Positions 9,559 to 18,611 of a stretch of 55,635 bases of DNA are shown here, piece by piece. A program made the translations under genes and the position numbers. This DNA comes from Stentor coeruleus (Eukaryota; Ciliophora; Heterotrichea; Heterotrichida; Stentoridae). A model generated the notes under the pieces. The model saw only the letters and a program-made list of their open reading frames with translations. It ran no database searches and was not told the DNA's origin. The stretch covers positions 1 to 55,635 of the forward strand of contig MPUH01000420.1 in NCBI GenBank assembly GCA_001970955.1, given 5' to 3'. Each line of letters opens with the position of its first letter. Position 1 is the stretch's first letter.

Positions 9559-9811
9559 GCTTCAAAGCCTGGGCAATATCAGCTGGAGTATTTGAAGCAT
9601 AGAAATCTTGTCCCATCTTGTTTATCAATACTTGAACACGATTTCCTTCAACCAATTCAACTTTAAGTTCTCTGAAGTCTCCTCTTTTAAAGTCCATCTG
9701 CTCATTGGTAATGTTCAAAGCTTGAGAGAGATGCTTACTCACAGCTTGAACTTTACCAAAGAAGCCTCATCCTCCACAGATAGTAATTCTCGCAGTTCGT
9801 CTTCCTTCCAT
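9548..9811 (-). CDS. SelW/Rdx-like selenoprotein with in-frame UGA (Sec15)
   Basis: The 87-residue frame begins at the ATG at 9811-9809 and is interrupted once, by TGA at 9769-9767 (codon 15), in the context ITICGG-U-GFFGK. C-G-G-U is the CxxU redox motif of selenoprotein W, where it sits at the end of the first strand, as here. It is followed by a helix (KVQAVSKHLSQALN), a strand pair (FRELKVELVEGNRVQVLI) and a C-terminal helix (TPADIAQALKPYF), giving the thioredoxin-like Rdx fold and length. Members act as small thiol/selenol oxidoreductases. A SECIS-like hairpin follows at the stop codon. UGA read as Trp is unlikely because no other gene here contains in-frame UGA. Without Sec insertion the product would end after 14 residues. 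A downstream GTG frame start is not credible. Confidence 0.85.
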
Positions 9812-10046
9812 TTTTTATTATAAGTTTAGATCGGCATTATTTATTATTTTAGATTGGATTAATTGTATGTATTCTATTGGTATGGTTTATAATATTTCGT
9901 ATTTCTTTAATAAAATATTATATATAAAATCATATTTTTCATCTTATTATATAATAATAAACACAAAAAAAAAACCAATAAACATCCTCATATAAACTAC
10001 ATTTTTATCTTTAAAAAAAGTCAAAAATAATACCAACTATTAAATC
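9812..10046. other. Short intergenic region
   Basis: Separates the start of the selenoprotein gene from the 3' end of the EF-hand gene; both are on the minus strand. Nothing recognisable. Confidence 0.5.
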
Positions 10047-10565
10047 TTACTTACTAGTAATCTTCAAAACACTCTTAATAAAAGCATCAGAGTCCACTTT
10101 TCCATTAGGGCAATTATATCCTTCTTCAATCAAATAATCAATATCATCTTTCGGAATATTCTCTCCAACTTCCTTAGCTAGCAAAGTAAATCTTTCCCCA
10201 TCTAGATACTGATTCTCATCTATATCCAAAGTTTCAAAAAGCTTTTGTAAACCTGTCTTTGTATTTGTATTCCCTAAGGCAGCTTGAAAAGCTTCCATAA
10301 ACACTTTAAAATTCGCCCCTTTAGGGTTTGTCCCAGCTATTTTTGATATAATCGAAAAAACAGTCGGGTATTTTTCATGAATCCCAGCGTTTTCTAAGAA
10401 CTCAACCATTTCTTCTAAAGATATATTCGGTTTTCCATGATCAAATATATCAAACCCTTCCTTAGCTGCTGTGACTTCTTCCTCAGTAAAATTTTTCATC
10501 TTCGACATATCAGGCCAATTCTTAGCAGCGTTCTTTGCCATATATTTATAAAGAGTGGCTAACAT
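10047..10565 (-). CDS. EF-hand protein (calmodulin-superfamily-like)
   Basis: 172 residues from the first in-frame ATG (10565-10563). The open frame runs 11 codons further upstream without an ATG. The helix-loop-helix pattern repeats about four times. The loop around DIDENQYLDGER is the best EF-hand (acidic at 1 and 3, Asn at 5), though position 12 is not Glu. The loops at DIFDHGKPNISL, near GTNPKGANF and at NCPNGKVDSDAF are degenerate. It may bind one calcium ion or none, and is probably a calcium-sensor-like or structural protein. Its ATG overlaps an ATG on the other strand (the palindrome CATG at 10563-10566) that lies in frame with the uS10 gene. Confidence 0.7.
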   Translation of the reverse strand: MLATLYKYMAKNAAKNWPDMSKMKNFTEEEVTAAKEGFDIFDHGKPNISLEEMVEFLENAGIHEKYPTVFSIISKIAGTNPKGANFKVFMEAFQAALGNTNTKTGLQKLFETLDIDENQYLDGERFTLLAKEVGENIPKDDIDYLIEEGYNCPNGKVDSDAFIKSVLKITSK

Positions 10566-10587
10566 GGAAGAATCATTATAAGAATAA

Positions 10588-10932
10588 GGTAAAGGCAAGG
10601 GAATCGAAGCAGAGTCTAAACCCCAGAAAATTTGTTTTACATTGACTTCAACTAAGTTAGATGTATTAGAAAGTATGACTTTAAAATTAGTTGCATCATC
10701 TAAGAAGGAGAATCTGACTGTAATTGGCCCAGTTAGACACCCTACTAAAATATTGAGAATTACTGTAAGAAGAAGTCCTTGTGGAAATGGTACTCAAACT
10801 TTTGATAGGTTTGAGATGAAGATACATAAAAAAGTAGTTAATCTTATATGCCCAGCTGAATATATCAAAAAAGTAACAGACTTCACAATTGAACCTGGGG
10901 TTGAAGTAGAATTACACTTTACAGATGCTTAA
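10588..10932 (+). CDS. RPS20: 40S ribosomal protein uS10 (RPS20), 5' end unresolved
   Basis: Clear uS10/S20, a small-subunit head protein. The conserved blocks are GPVRHPTKILRITVR, SPCGNGTQTFDRFEMKIHKK and the C-terminal IEPGVEVELHFTDA, ending exactly like the family. The first strand motif corresponding to IRITLTS is KICFTLTS, and the frame is open from 10588. The start is the problem: the only upstream ATG in frame (10564) is separated from the domain by two in-frame TAA codons (10579 and 10585). No GT lies between that ATG and the TAAs, so a normal 15-nt intron cannot remove them. The next ATG (10675) would delete the first strand. The stop is TAA followed by TAG. Confidence 0.9.
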   Translation, partial: GKGKGIEAESKPQKICFTLTSTKLDVLESMTLKLVASSKKENLTVIGPVRHPTKILRITVRRSPCGNGTQTFDRFEMKIHKKVVNLICPAEYIKKVTDFTIEPGVEVELHFTDA

Positions 10933-11190
10933 TAGATAAATAAAATTAAGTGACAAAAGTATGGGTTTGTGGGTAGTGCTGATGATAATTTATGAATTTT
11001 GAAGGATTTTGTATATAAAATTTGTATTTTTGACGTATTCTTTATAGGAATTTTATGAGTTGATATAGGATTTTAAAAGAAATAGCACAAAAATTCATCA
11101 AATATCTTAATTTCAAACTCAAATTCAGCATCATAAAAATCTTAAATATCAAAAAGCCTCATCTCAAACCAATATTTTTTAGTAAATTCA

Positions 11191-11973
11191 TTATTTATTT
11201 ACCACTTGCTGTTCACCATTATTTTCTTTCCCATTCGCCAAAATAATCTCATCATCTCTAATCCTAAACAAACTAGCCAAATAATCGAAATCCTCCTTTC
11301 CATCCATTAATTCCAAAGCTTCTGGATAACTAATCTTCAAACTAAAACTTTCTGATACACTCGGATCATATAACACAATCCTAACATCTTCATCTCTTCT
11401 AATAATCTCAACCAAAAAATACTTATTTTCAATATGTATCCCTTTTTTCAATAACACTTGTCTACTTGTACTTGATTTAGTCTATATATTTTATACCCTA
11501 GCTCTTGATTGATTACATCTATATGGGAATTCACACATATTTTTCAATCTTTTTTCAGTGATTTTCCATTCTTTTTCCCACTTTTCTATACTATAAACAG
11601 GTGTTCTGCATTGAAGTCTTTTTAATATAGCTTGATTGTCGTCTGCGATTTTTTCCATAAACTTTTTTCGTACTTGCCCATTTAAGCTTTTTTTATGATA
11701 AGGCTGATGGACTGGGGATTTGCTGTTCATAATACTTGACATCTTTTCAAGGAGGATACGATTTGCCTTTTCTATTTCTGTGCAACGATCTTATTAAAAG
11801 TTACCTTCACGTTGTTGACCTTGTTTTGCCCGAGAACGAAGATGAGAGAATTCTTGAGGACAGCTCAGATCTAATGTTGGCTGCATTTTTCTTAACTTTT
11901 CGTGATGGATGTCTTGAACGTGCTTTATCCACCTTTTTGATAATGATTTTTTTCCGCTTTGTGATCGTAGCAT
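11191..11973 (-). CDS. CFAP97 (hemingway)-like ciliary protein, two introns
   Basis: Three exons (11973-11805, 11789-11497, 11481-11191) give 250 residues after removal of two 15-nt introns, GTAACTTTTAATAAG (11804-11790) and GTATAAAATATATAG (11496-11482). Residues about 14-150 match the CFAP97 pattern: KRW..H...HHEKL..MQPTLD, then EIEKANRILLEKMSSIM, KKSLNGQVRKKF, and DDNQAILKRLQCRTPVYSIE followed by KWEKEWKITEKRLKNMCEFP. Family members are axoneme-associated, so a ciliary role is inferred. The C-terminal 100 residues (VLLKKGIHIENKYFLVEI onward) form a separate unknown domain. It is divergent from the USP gene. The plus-strand frame at 11736-11978 is the antisense of exon 1. Confidence 0.8.
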
Positions 11974-12577
11974 TTTAAATAATATGAAATCTTATATATA
12001 TTGTGATGCTTTTGTATGTGATAAATATTTTTTTGATATGAAAATAATGTTTGGGTGGATTTGTGAAGGGCTTTGGTTGCTGTTTTGGGATGGAGGATTT
12101 TTTAAATGTCGTTTTGGGAAATTTTTATTGTGGTATGGGTTTTATTTTTTTTGATTGAGTTTTTAGAATTTTTTGAAATGGAGAATCTGATGATAAAATA
12201 TTGTATAGGATTTTTGAAGTGAGAAATTTTGGGATTTAGATTTTTTATATGAATTATAAGTATATGAAATTAATACTTTGTTTTTAATGTAATTGAAAAG
12301 AAAATTAATCTATGGATATTTATTTTGAATAAGTAATTTACTCAGATTTAGTTTATATGTAAATCTCTATTGAGCTAGGCTATAAATTATATAATAATAA
12401 GGTATTATTAACAGAATTAATTAGCTTGATAGTTTTTCCTTATCTTGATATTTTTAAACTCCATTTAAAAAATAAACTATAAACTCCTTAACCTCATCAC
12501 TAAACCCAAACTCATTCCCGCGCTTCATTGCATATTTATACTTATTTCACACATAATAAAAAAGCGCCCAACAATTA
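11974..12577. other. Divergent promoter region, CFAP97-like and USP genes
   Basis: About 600 bases between two divergent starts. The left part is strongly G-rich and C-poor on the plus strand, and the right 150 bases are C-rich, so each gene has a C-rich sense strand upstream of its ATG. No individual motif can be named. Confidence 0.55.
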
Positions 12578-13495
12578 ATGGATTCATCAATTCCAGTTGA
12601 TTTTTCTCTGTTAAACTGGTCCATCAACAGCACCGTGACCCGTGGTCTTAAAAATATCCAAAATACCTGTTTTATCAACTCAACTCTACAATGTTTATTA
12701 TACACTCCACCAATTCAAAACATCCCTCATACCTGTTCTAAAAAGTACTGTACTTTATCTTTACTTAAAGAATTATTTACCTCTGATGCTAAGATTCCTG
12801 AGAAATTCCATCAATTTATATACACAAAAACTAAAAAGTTCACTATAGACCAGCAGGAAGATGCGCATGAGACTTTGAGATTTCTTATAGAGCATATTTA
12901 CCCAAAGACTATTGGGGATTTTATATTTGGAGGAACACTTCAGAGTAGTGTTAAGTGTAAAAAATGCTCATATGAATCTGTTGTATTAGAAGATTTTTTG
13001 GATTTATCTTTGGAAGTCACGCATTTTACTCTTGAGGATTGCTTGAAAAATTTTTGCAAAAGGGAAACTTTAGATGGAAATAATAGATGCTATTGTAATG
13101 GGTGTAAAAGAAGTACTGATTCTTATAAGCAATTTTTAATAAGTGCGACACCAGTAGTTTTAACATTCCATTTGAAAAGATTTGGGAATAATGGCATCAA
13201 AGATAAATCTAATATGACGTTTCCAGAAAAACTTGATTTAAAGCAGTTTACTAAGCTAAGAAGAAAAGAAGAGTATGAGTTATATGCAGTTCTTGTTCAT
13301 ACTGGGCGATCATGCAGAGCTGGGCATTATTATTGTTATATCAAAGGTCCAGATTCACTATGGTACCTAGCAAATGATTTGATTATTTCTAAGTCTGATT
13401 TGAAGAAAGTCTTAAATGATAGATCTGCTTACATTATTTTTTACAAAAAAATTATAGAAAAAGGTCTACCTAAAAAAAAAAGAAAATATGTTTAA
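12578..13495 (+). CDS. Ubiquitin-specific protease (C19), USP36/42-like, with NLS
   Basis: A 305-residue minimal USP catalytic domain that removes ubiquitin from proteins. The Cys box is GLKNIQNTCFINSTLQCL with catalytic C31. QQEDAHE (92-98) is the QEDAxE signature. Zinc-ribbon cysteines are CKKC (127-130) and C173/C176. The His box is RAGHYYCYIK (H250), followed by WYLAND (N266/D267). The WYxxND rather than WYxFDD form recalls USP36/USP42. The protein ends in LPKKKRKYV, a strong monopartite nuclear localisation signal, so nuclear or nucleolar work is likely. The start ATG is at 12578. It is compact for the family, without additional domains. Confidence 0.9.
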   Translation: MDSSIPVDFSLLNWSINSTVTRGLKNIQNTCFINSTLQCLLYTPPIQNIPHTCSKKYCTLSLLKELFTSDAKIPEKFHQFIYTKTKKFTIDQQEDAHETLRFLIEHIYPKTIGDFIFGGTLQSSVKCKKCSYESVVLEDFLDLSLEVTHFTLEDCLKNFCKRETLDGNNRCYCNGCKRSTDSYKQFLISATPVVLTFHLKRFGNNGIKDKSNMTFPEKLDLKQFTKLRRKEEYELYAVLVHTGRSCRAGHYYCYIKGPDSLWYLANDLIISKSDLKKVLNDRSAYIIFYKKIIEKGLPKKKRKYV

Positions 13496-13854
13496 CTTAA
13501 ATGTAATATATTGAGTTACTAGTTTTCATATTAGCTATGATTATATTGATAGAATTTTTATACAATCATCAATCATATATAGATTAAAAAAAAATACACA
13601 AATAATTTACCCACGTAAACTAAAATAATCCTTTTCTAAGAATAAGCATATCACAAAATATAACCCAATTACAAATAAAAAAAAAAACCTTTTTCAATCT
13701 TAATCCCCAGCAAAATTTTATCAACCAAAAAATCCTCGCAAAACCTCCTTCTCTCCAATTACCAAAACCATAAATCTTACATCTGATAAAAATAAAAATC
13801 TTAATCATCTCATTATTTAACCCCAAAATTCCTCTCAAACTAAATAAACTTATA
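13496..13854. other. Intergenic between two plus-strand genes
   Basis: AT-rich and becoming C-rich toward 13855. A 72-codon minus-strand frame here is a by-product of the G-poor plus strand and has no protein features. Confidence 0.55.
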
Positions 13855-14742
13855 ATGGAAATTGGTTATGAAATGTCTCCTCGAAGCAATAGTGGCTCAG
13901 ACTGCCCATCAACCCCCTACAGCCACATGAACGAAGAAGAAGCTCAACAAGCATTTTTTGCCAGAAAAAACCAAATCCAAGCTATGTTAAAATCTCGTAG
14001 CTCCCTGCAAACCCCTGAATCAAACAACTCAAAATATTCCATAAATTCCTCTAATTCTAAAAAAAGCTCAACACAAACCAAGCAATATCCATCACGTTTC
14101 ACAACAAATTCAGAAAAAGTCTCAAAAGCTTCATTAGACCTTTCACTTCAATCCCAACAACAACTGAAAGAACGTCTTAAGAATTTTTCTATATCAAATC
14201 CAATAGAATCTAAAAAATATAATATTTCTGAACCTTTATACAAAAGAACAGTTGAATGGAAACAGAATCTTCAGAAATCAAAAGAAGAACAAAAATCAAT
14301 AAAAGATTCAAAAGTATTAGAAGAATGTACATTTGAACCGACTATTGAGAAAAATGAGATAAGAAATATGAGTGTTGGGATATATGAAAGACATTTAGAA
14401 TGGAAGAATTCAATGAATAAGAGAAATGAGAAAATTAAAGATTTTATGGAGGGTAAAAAGCTTGAGGAATGTAGTTTTAAACCGAAGATTATAAGTTCGA
14501 ATGTGAATTTTGATGCGGATTTTCAACAGAGGAATATTATGTGGCAGGAAAGAGTGGTGAAGAAGAATAAATTGATTGAGGAGGAGATAAATAAAAATCA
14601 GGTTTTTGTACCGAGGATTAATAAGGATAGGAGGAAAATGAAGGCACAAGGAGAATTTGATAACAGGTTTTGCGATTTTTTAGCAAAAATTGATGAGATT
14701 TCGGATAAAATTGATAAGAGCTTGGCGAATTCTGTATTATAA
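13855..14742 (+). CDS. Ciliary-type protein with three WK..ECxFxPxI repeats
   Basis: 295 residues. The N-terminal 120 are Ser/Asn/Gln-rich and disordered. After that come three repeats of about 37 residues: 128-164 (LYKRTVEWKQ... LEECTFEPTI), 177-212 (IYERHLEWKN... LEECSFKPKI) and a diverged third at 223-255 (FQQRNIMWQE... QVFVPRI). Proteins with this aromatic-R-x2-xW/K-rich helix followed by ECTFxPxI are common in ciliates and flagellates and are often linked to cilia or basal bodies; the link here is inference. It ends in a short helix. Codon third positions shift from C-rich at the 5' end to G-rich at the 3' end. Confidence 0.7.
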   Translation: MEIGYEMSPRSNSGSDCPSTPYSHMNEEEAQQAFFARKNQIQAMLKSRSSLQTPESNNSKYSINSSNSKKSSTQTKQYPSRFTTNSEKVSKASLDLSLQSQQQLKERLKNFSISNPIESKKYNISEPLYKRTVEWKQNLQKSKEEQKSIKDSKVLEECTFEPTIEKNEIRNMSVGIYERHLEWKNSMNKRNEKIKDFMEGKKLEECSFKPKIISSNVNFDADFQQRNIMWQERVVKKNKLIEEEINKNQVFVPRINKDRRKMKAQGEFDNRFCDFLAKIDEISDKIDKSLANSVL

Positions 14743-14882
14743 ACCTAGGATTATATTATAAATTAATTTGCTAAGTTTTATGTGATGGTACTTTGTATGA
14801 TAAATTATTTGCATTTTTATATGCAATTTTAGTTTTATGGATATTATAGGCTAATCAATAACTGCTGTAAATATAGTTTATA

Positions 14883-15521
14883 TTATGAATTTAATCTAAT
14901 TGTTTGTTCATATATTTCTTTGTCTATTATATGCCCAAAAATTATTTCTTTATACATAGCCTTAAGTCTATTCATATTCTCTTCATACTGATGTGCAAGA
15001 ATCTCATGTGCGATATCAATATCCATTATCTTCATTAAACATTTTAATTCCTCATATCCTTGCAGTTCATATGTTCCTTTTGCTAATTTATAATACTTCG
15101 AAACTATTTTCTTTCCATTTGATTCTTCGTTAAAATACTCATTAACAAGACAAGCTTTAATATCATGTGTTCGTCTCATAGATGCATAATCATTCATATA
15201 TCTAAAATACCCTTCAATTGCTTTTCCTTTACATTCAAAAAGTTTTATATACTCACCAAGTGCCTCTAGACCTATTTGTTTTTCATTGCATATATATAAA
15301 AATTGTGATAAGTGTGAATATATCTTTAATGCTATAAGCTTTTCAAGTGCAACATTAGAACATGGGAGTGTGGGAGGAATTGATTCAAGAAGATCTTTTT
15401 TAAATTCATTATAAACTGTGTTATAGTCTTCTAAAATGCATGGAAAATCAAGTACTTCAAATTTTGTGTTAATTTTCACAGGCTTTTGGCTATTGTTAGA
15501 TTTATTCATGCTTATACCCAT
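14883..15521 (-). CDS. Hypothetical alpha-helical protein
   Basis: 212 residues from the ATG at 15521-15519; a second in-frame ATG lies four codons on. It is predicted mostly helical with scattered Cys and Tyr. Segments such as ALEKLIALKIYSHLSQFL and ALGEYIKLFECKGKAIEGYF look like packed helices. There is no signal peptide, membrane span or known motif. No family is recognised. It is convergent with the repeat protein at 13855. Confidence 0.65.
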   Translation of the reverse strand: MGISMNKSNNSQKPVKINTKFEVLDFPCILEDYNTVYNEFKKDLLESIPPTLPCSNVALEKLIALKIYSHLSQFLYICNEKQIGLEALGEYIKLFECKGKAIEGYFRYMNDYASMRRTHDIKACLVNEYFNEESNGKKIVSKYYKLAKGTYELQGYEELKCLMKIMDIDIAHEILAHQYEENMNRLKAMYKEIIFGHIIDKEIYEQTIRLNS

Positions 15522-16239
15522 TATTTATATTCTAATTATTTTGGAAAAAACATTCTGGAATTGATATGGAGATGATGTTTGATGATTATTATTTTTTAGG
15601 GTTTAAAATTATGATTTTATATGATATTATTGAGATGATATAGTTTTTTAATTGGATTTGGATGAATTGGTATTGAAATTATTGATTAAAAAATGCCATA
15701 AGAATTTAAGGGTTTTAAGTTGGGATGCTAGATTAGGTAAAGAAGGGTTTTTTGATTGATTTATGGTATTGTGGAAACGCTTGTGATAAAGAAAGTTTTA
15801 GGGTGTGCTAGTATTGAGTTGTTATAAAAAATTTGAGTAAAGGTTTTTAGAAAAGTTATTAGATATAAATTGAAGTAAAATATTATTTTTTTTTTATTGA
15901 ATAATAGGGAAAACTACTATGAATGATTTGGTTAAATAAAAGGTAATCATTATAGCGCAATAATATGAAACCGCATAAGTTTACGCTTTATTATTTTATT
16001 TCATGTTAAAATTAGCTCTAAAGCTTTTGCTATTATTTTATTCAGATAAAATTTACTTATTCTAAAATTAATAATACCATAGGCTTAAGCGTACAAAATT
16101 CCTAATCAAACTCTCTTTTTTATTCTAAAAACACTTATAATTTCCCTTTATTATTAAAATAATTATTTCCAAGATCCTAATCCTTTCTAATCAAAAAAAA
16201 CAAAAAATTCTAACAACAATAATAAATTCCATAAAATAC
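15522..16239. other. Intergenic region
   Basis: Lies between two minus-strand genes. The left part is G-rich on the plus strand (upstream of the gene at 15521) and the right part is C-rich (downstream of the CH-domain gene). No gene or repeat is seen. Confidence 0.55.
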
Positions 16240-18309
16240 TTAATATAAATCTACTTCTTCAATCTCATGTTTTGAGTCTCCAAAGCAATGCTTATAAATT
16301 TCCACAAGCAACGATCTCACAGTATTCCCATCACCTTGTACTATAAGATCATCACAATATTTAAACTCTAAAGGGAAATCAAACTTCCCATAAAGCACAT
16401 CCAATGCTTTTCTAACATTCCCAAGTGCTTCAGCATTAGTTTTTGGGTCATAATTAACATCAGAAATCTTAACATCAAGAGCCTTCTCTAAAATCTCACA
16501 TATCAAAACCCCACCTTTAAACTCATTTAAAATTTCACTTCCTAATCCATCTATTTTAACTTCAAGATCCTTAACCCAAACTTCAACATCATGTATTTTA
16601 TCAATATTCCTAGCATATTCCGCATAACTTTTTATATCATTTCCATATCTTAAACCCTCACCTTCATCATTTTTTTCTATCATCTCCGACTTTCTCCCTT
16701 TATCTTCAACTTTCATAAGATAATATTCACTAATCCTTTTTTCCTTTATAATAACTTTTCCATATTCATGCATATCTTCTAATAATCCCATAATAACTGT
16801 AACATCTCCTCTTAATATCTCTGCTTCTTTATAAATAAACCTTTGATTCATCCTATCATCTAAAGAAAAAAGTTTAATCACTTTATGTACATTTATAGTA
16901 AAATCTTTATCTTTTACAGGGAATTCAATATATTTAAAATCATGATTTCCTGTTAATAATATAGCTAGTCTACATAAAAGTACACCATTTTGGCAAAAAG
17001 GAACAAGTTCAAATATTGATACAATATCTGAGTCTATAAGGTCAATATGTTTAAGCCATCTGATTATTTTAACTTCAGATTTCTTAAATGCTGACATTTC
17101 TATATCATTTTTATACTCATAACAAGTATTCATTATTTCCCATAAGATTTCCCAAGCTAAATCTTCTGTTGCTGTCTGTATGTTTTTTGGTAGACTATCT
17201 CTATAAACAGCTTTTTTTGTTAAGAAATTTAACACAGAATTCATATTTGATAAACAATGATTTTCAGTTCGTGGGGATTTTATATACCCGATACTAACAT
17301 GGAATATTTTTTCTATAACTTTACAAAGAAGGGTTGAGTTTTTTATTGTGTTGGTTTTTATATCATCACTTGTATATAATAAATGTAAAAGGTTTAATGA
17401 AGATATCCATTCTATTATGTTATTTTTCATATGGATACTAATAGGTTTATAAGAAATACTAGGGGTTTTAGAAGGGAAATTTAATGATTTGCAATGAGAA
17501 GGTTTTTTTTTACATGTTTCGCAGAGGGGTTGGTTTGTAAAACATAATTTTATATCATAAACAAGTCCATAAATAACTTCTCGATTCCCATCATAAACAT
17601 AAGCTGAAGCATAAAGATATCTTTGATTCATATTCTTATTTGCCCTTAGCAATCTGAATATTTTATTTATGTTTTTAATACAATCACTCATACTTTCTGG
17701 CATGAAATTGAAATCAAGTATATTCCTAAATGAATTATCTAGTTTTCTTAGCATTTCAAATAATGATGTTCCATTTCTAATCCTATAGACAAACTCATGG
17801 GTAAATACTCCAGGAGGGATGATTTTCAAGTCCTGAAGCCATTTGTTGATAATCAATTTTTCGTCTTCATTTATAGATGTATGCATTAAAACTACTGATT
17901 GGTTTGGGATTTCTTCGTAGTTAACAAAAAATATACGATTTTTTGGGTTTTTCAATGCATTTGATGAGATTTTCTTGAATTTTTTTATGTATTTGACTAT
18001 ACGTTTGCTTACTACAGATAAAACTCCTAAATCTTCAACGATTTCTTCAGCAAAATACTCGTTGGGGATACTTGGGAAAGCTAATTCTAAATATCTTAAG
18101 AGTAGTTTCCATTGGTCTTTGAATTTGTCTTTGCTTTGACATGGGATTGTGAAGATGATGTCAGGTTTGTAAGGATTAGCGATTAGTTTACTTAGTATTA
18201 TCCCACTACGAAGGTCATCTAAGGATTGGATATTTATGTCGCCTAAAATATTTACTTCTTGTAACAAGTTGTCGATTTCGTTTTGGAATTTACTGAAAGC
18301 ACTTTTCAT
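16240..18309 (-). CDS. Protein with about five calponin-homology domains
   Basis: 689 residues made of consecutive CH-like folds at about 5-113, 150-258, 295-400, 410-520 and 570-676. Each has a Trp or Leu-rich first helix (INKWLQDL, IIEWISSL, IIRWLKHI, VEVWVKDL) and the core pattern with LRSGIILSKLI, RNGTSLFEMLRKL, FCQNGVLLCRLAI or FKGGVLICEIL. CH domains bind actin (tandem pairs) or microtubules; odd numbers suggest a cytoskeletal linker or a ciliary role, but which filament is not clear. A Cys-rich insert (CETCKKKPSHC, about 263-273) lies between CH2 and CH3. No EF-hands precede the CH domains, unlike fimbrin. The start is the ATG at 18309-18307. Confidence 0.8.
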   Translation of the reverse strand: MKSAFSKFQNEIDNLLQEVNILGDINIQSLDDLRSGIILSKLIANPYKPDIIFTIPCQSKDKFKDQWKLLLRYLELAFPSIPNEYFAEEIVEDLGVLSVVSKRIVKYIKKFKKISSNALKNPKNRIFFVNYEEIPNQSVVLMHTSINEDEKLIINKWLQDLKIIPPGVFTHEFVYRIRNGTSLFEMLRKLDNSFRNILDFNFMPESMSDCIKNINKIFRLLRANKNMNQRYLYASAYVYDGNREVIYGLVYDIKLCFTNQPLCETCKKKPSHCKSLNFPSKTPSISYKPISIHMKNNIIEWISSLNLLHLLYTSDDIKTNTIKNSTLLCKVIEKIFHVSIGYIKSPRTENHCLSNMNSVLNFLTKKAVYRDSLPKNIQTATEDLAWEILWEIMNTCYEYKNDIEMSAFKKSEVKIIRWLKHIDLIDSDIVSIFELVPFCQNGVLLCRLAILLTGNHDFKYIEFPVKDKDFTINVHKVIKLFSLDDRMNQRFIYKEAEILRGDVTVIMGLLEDMHEYGKVIIKEKRISEYYLMKVEDKGRKSEMIEKNDEGEGLRYGNDIKSYAEYARNIDKIHDVEVWVKDLEVKIDGLGSEILNEFKGGVLICEILEKALDVKISDVNYDPKTNAEALGNVRKALDVLYGKFDFPLEFKYCDDLIVQGDGNTVRSLLVEIYKHCFGDSKHEIEEVDLY

Positions 18310-18611
18310 TTTTGCCTTTATATTTGATTTTTTTTTAGGGTGGAGTGTGTTATGTTAGAGTTTTTGTGAGTTTTAGTTTAAAACTTGGTTATTGATATTT
18401 TTATGGTGAAAATGCACATTTTCAACCACAATGAAAATTCTACCCACCTGCAATAAAAGCATACTTCTTTCATAGCTAATTAAAAAACAAAAAACCAAAT
18501 CCTCAAGTTTTTTTATCACTTTATAACCATCGCCCTATCTAAATTTTATAAACCCATCTTAAAATCCAGTATTTACTATATTCACCAATTTTATAATAAT
18601 TATACTTTGAA
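18310..18611. other. Divergent promoter region
   Basis: About 300 bases between the CH-domain gene (minus) and the zinc-finger kinase (plus). The plus strand is G-rich on the left and C-rich on the right. No specific site is recognised. Confidence 0.55.

Noticed and set aside
9548..9811. Blepharisma-type code (UGA = Trp) as the explanation of the in-frame TGA
   Set aside because: No other gene in the window carries in-frame TGA, Trp is encoded by TGG throughout, and a SECIS-like hairpin follows this gene.
11736..11978. 80-codon plus-strand ORF
   Set aside because: It is the antisense of exon 1 and part of exon 2 of the CFAP97-like gene, which splice cleanly on the minus strand.
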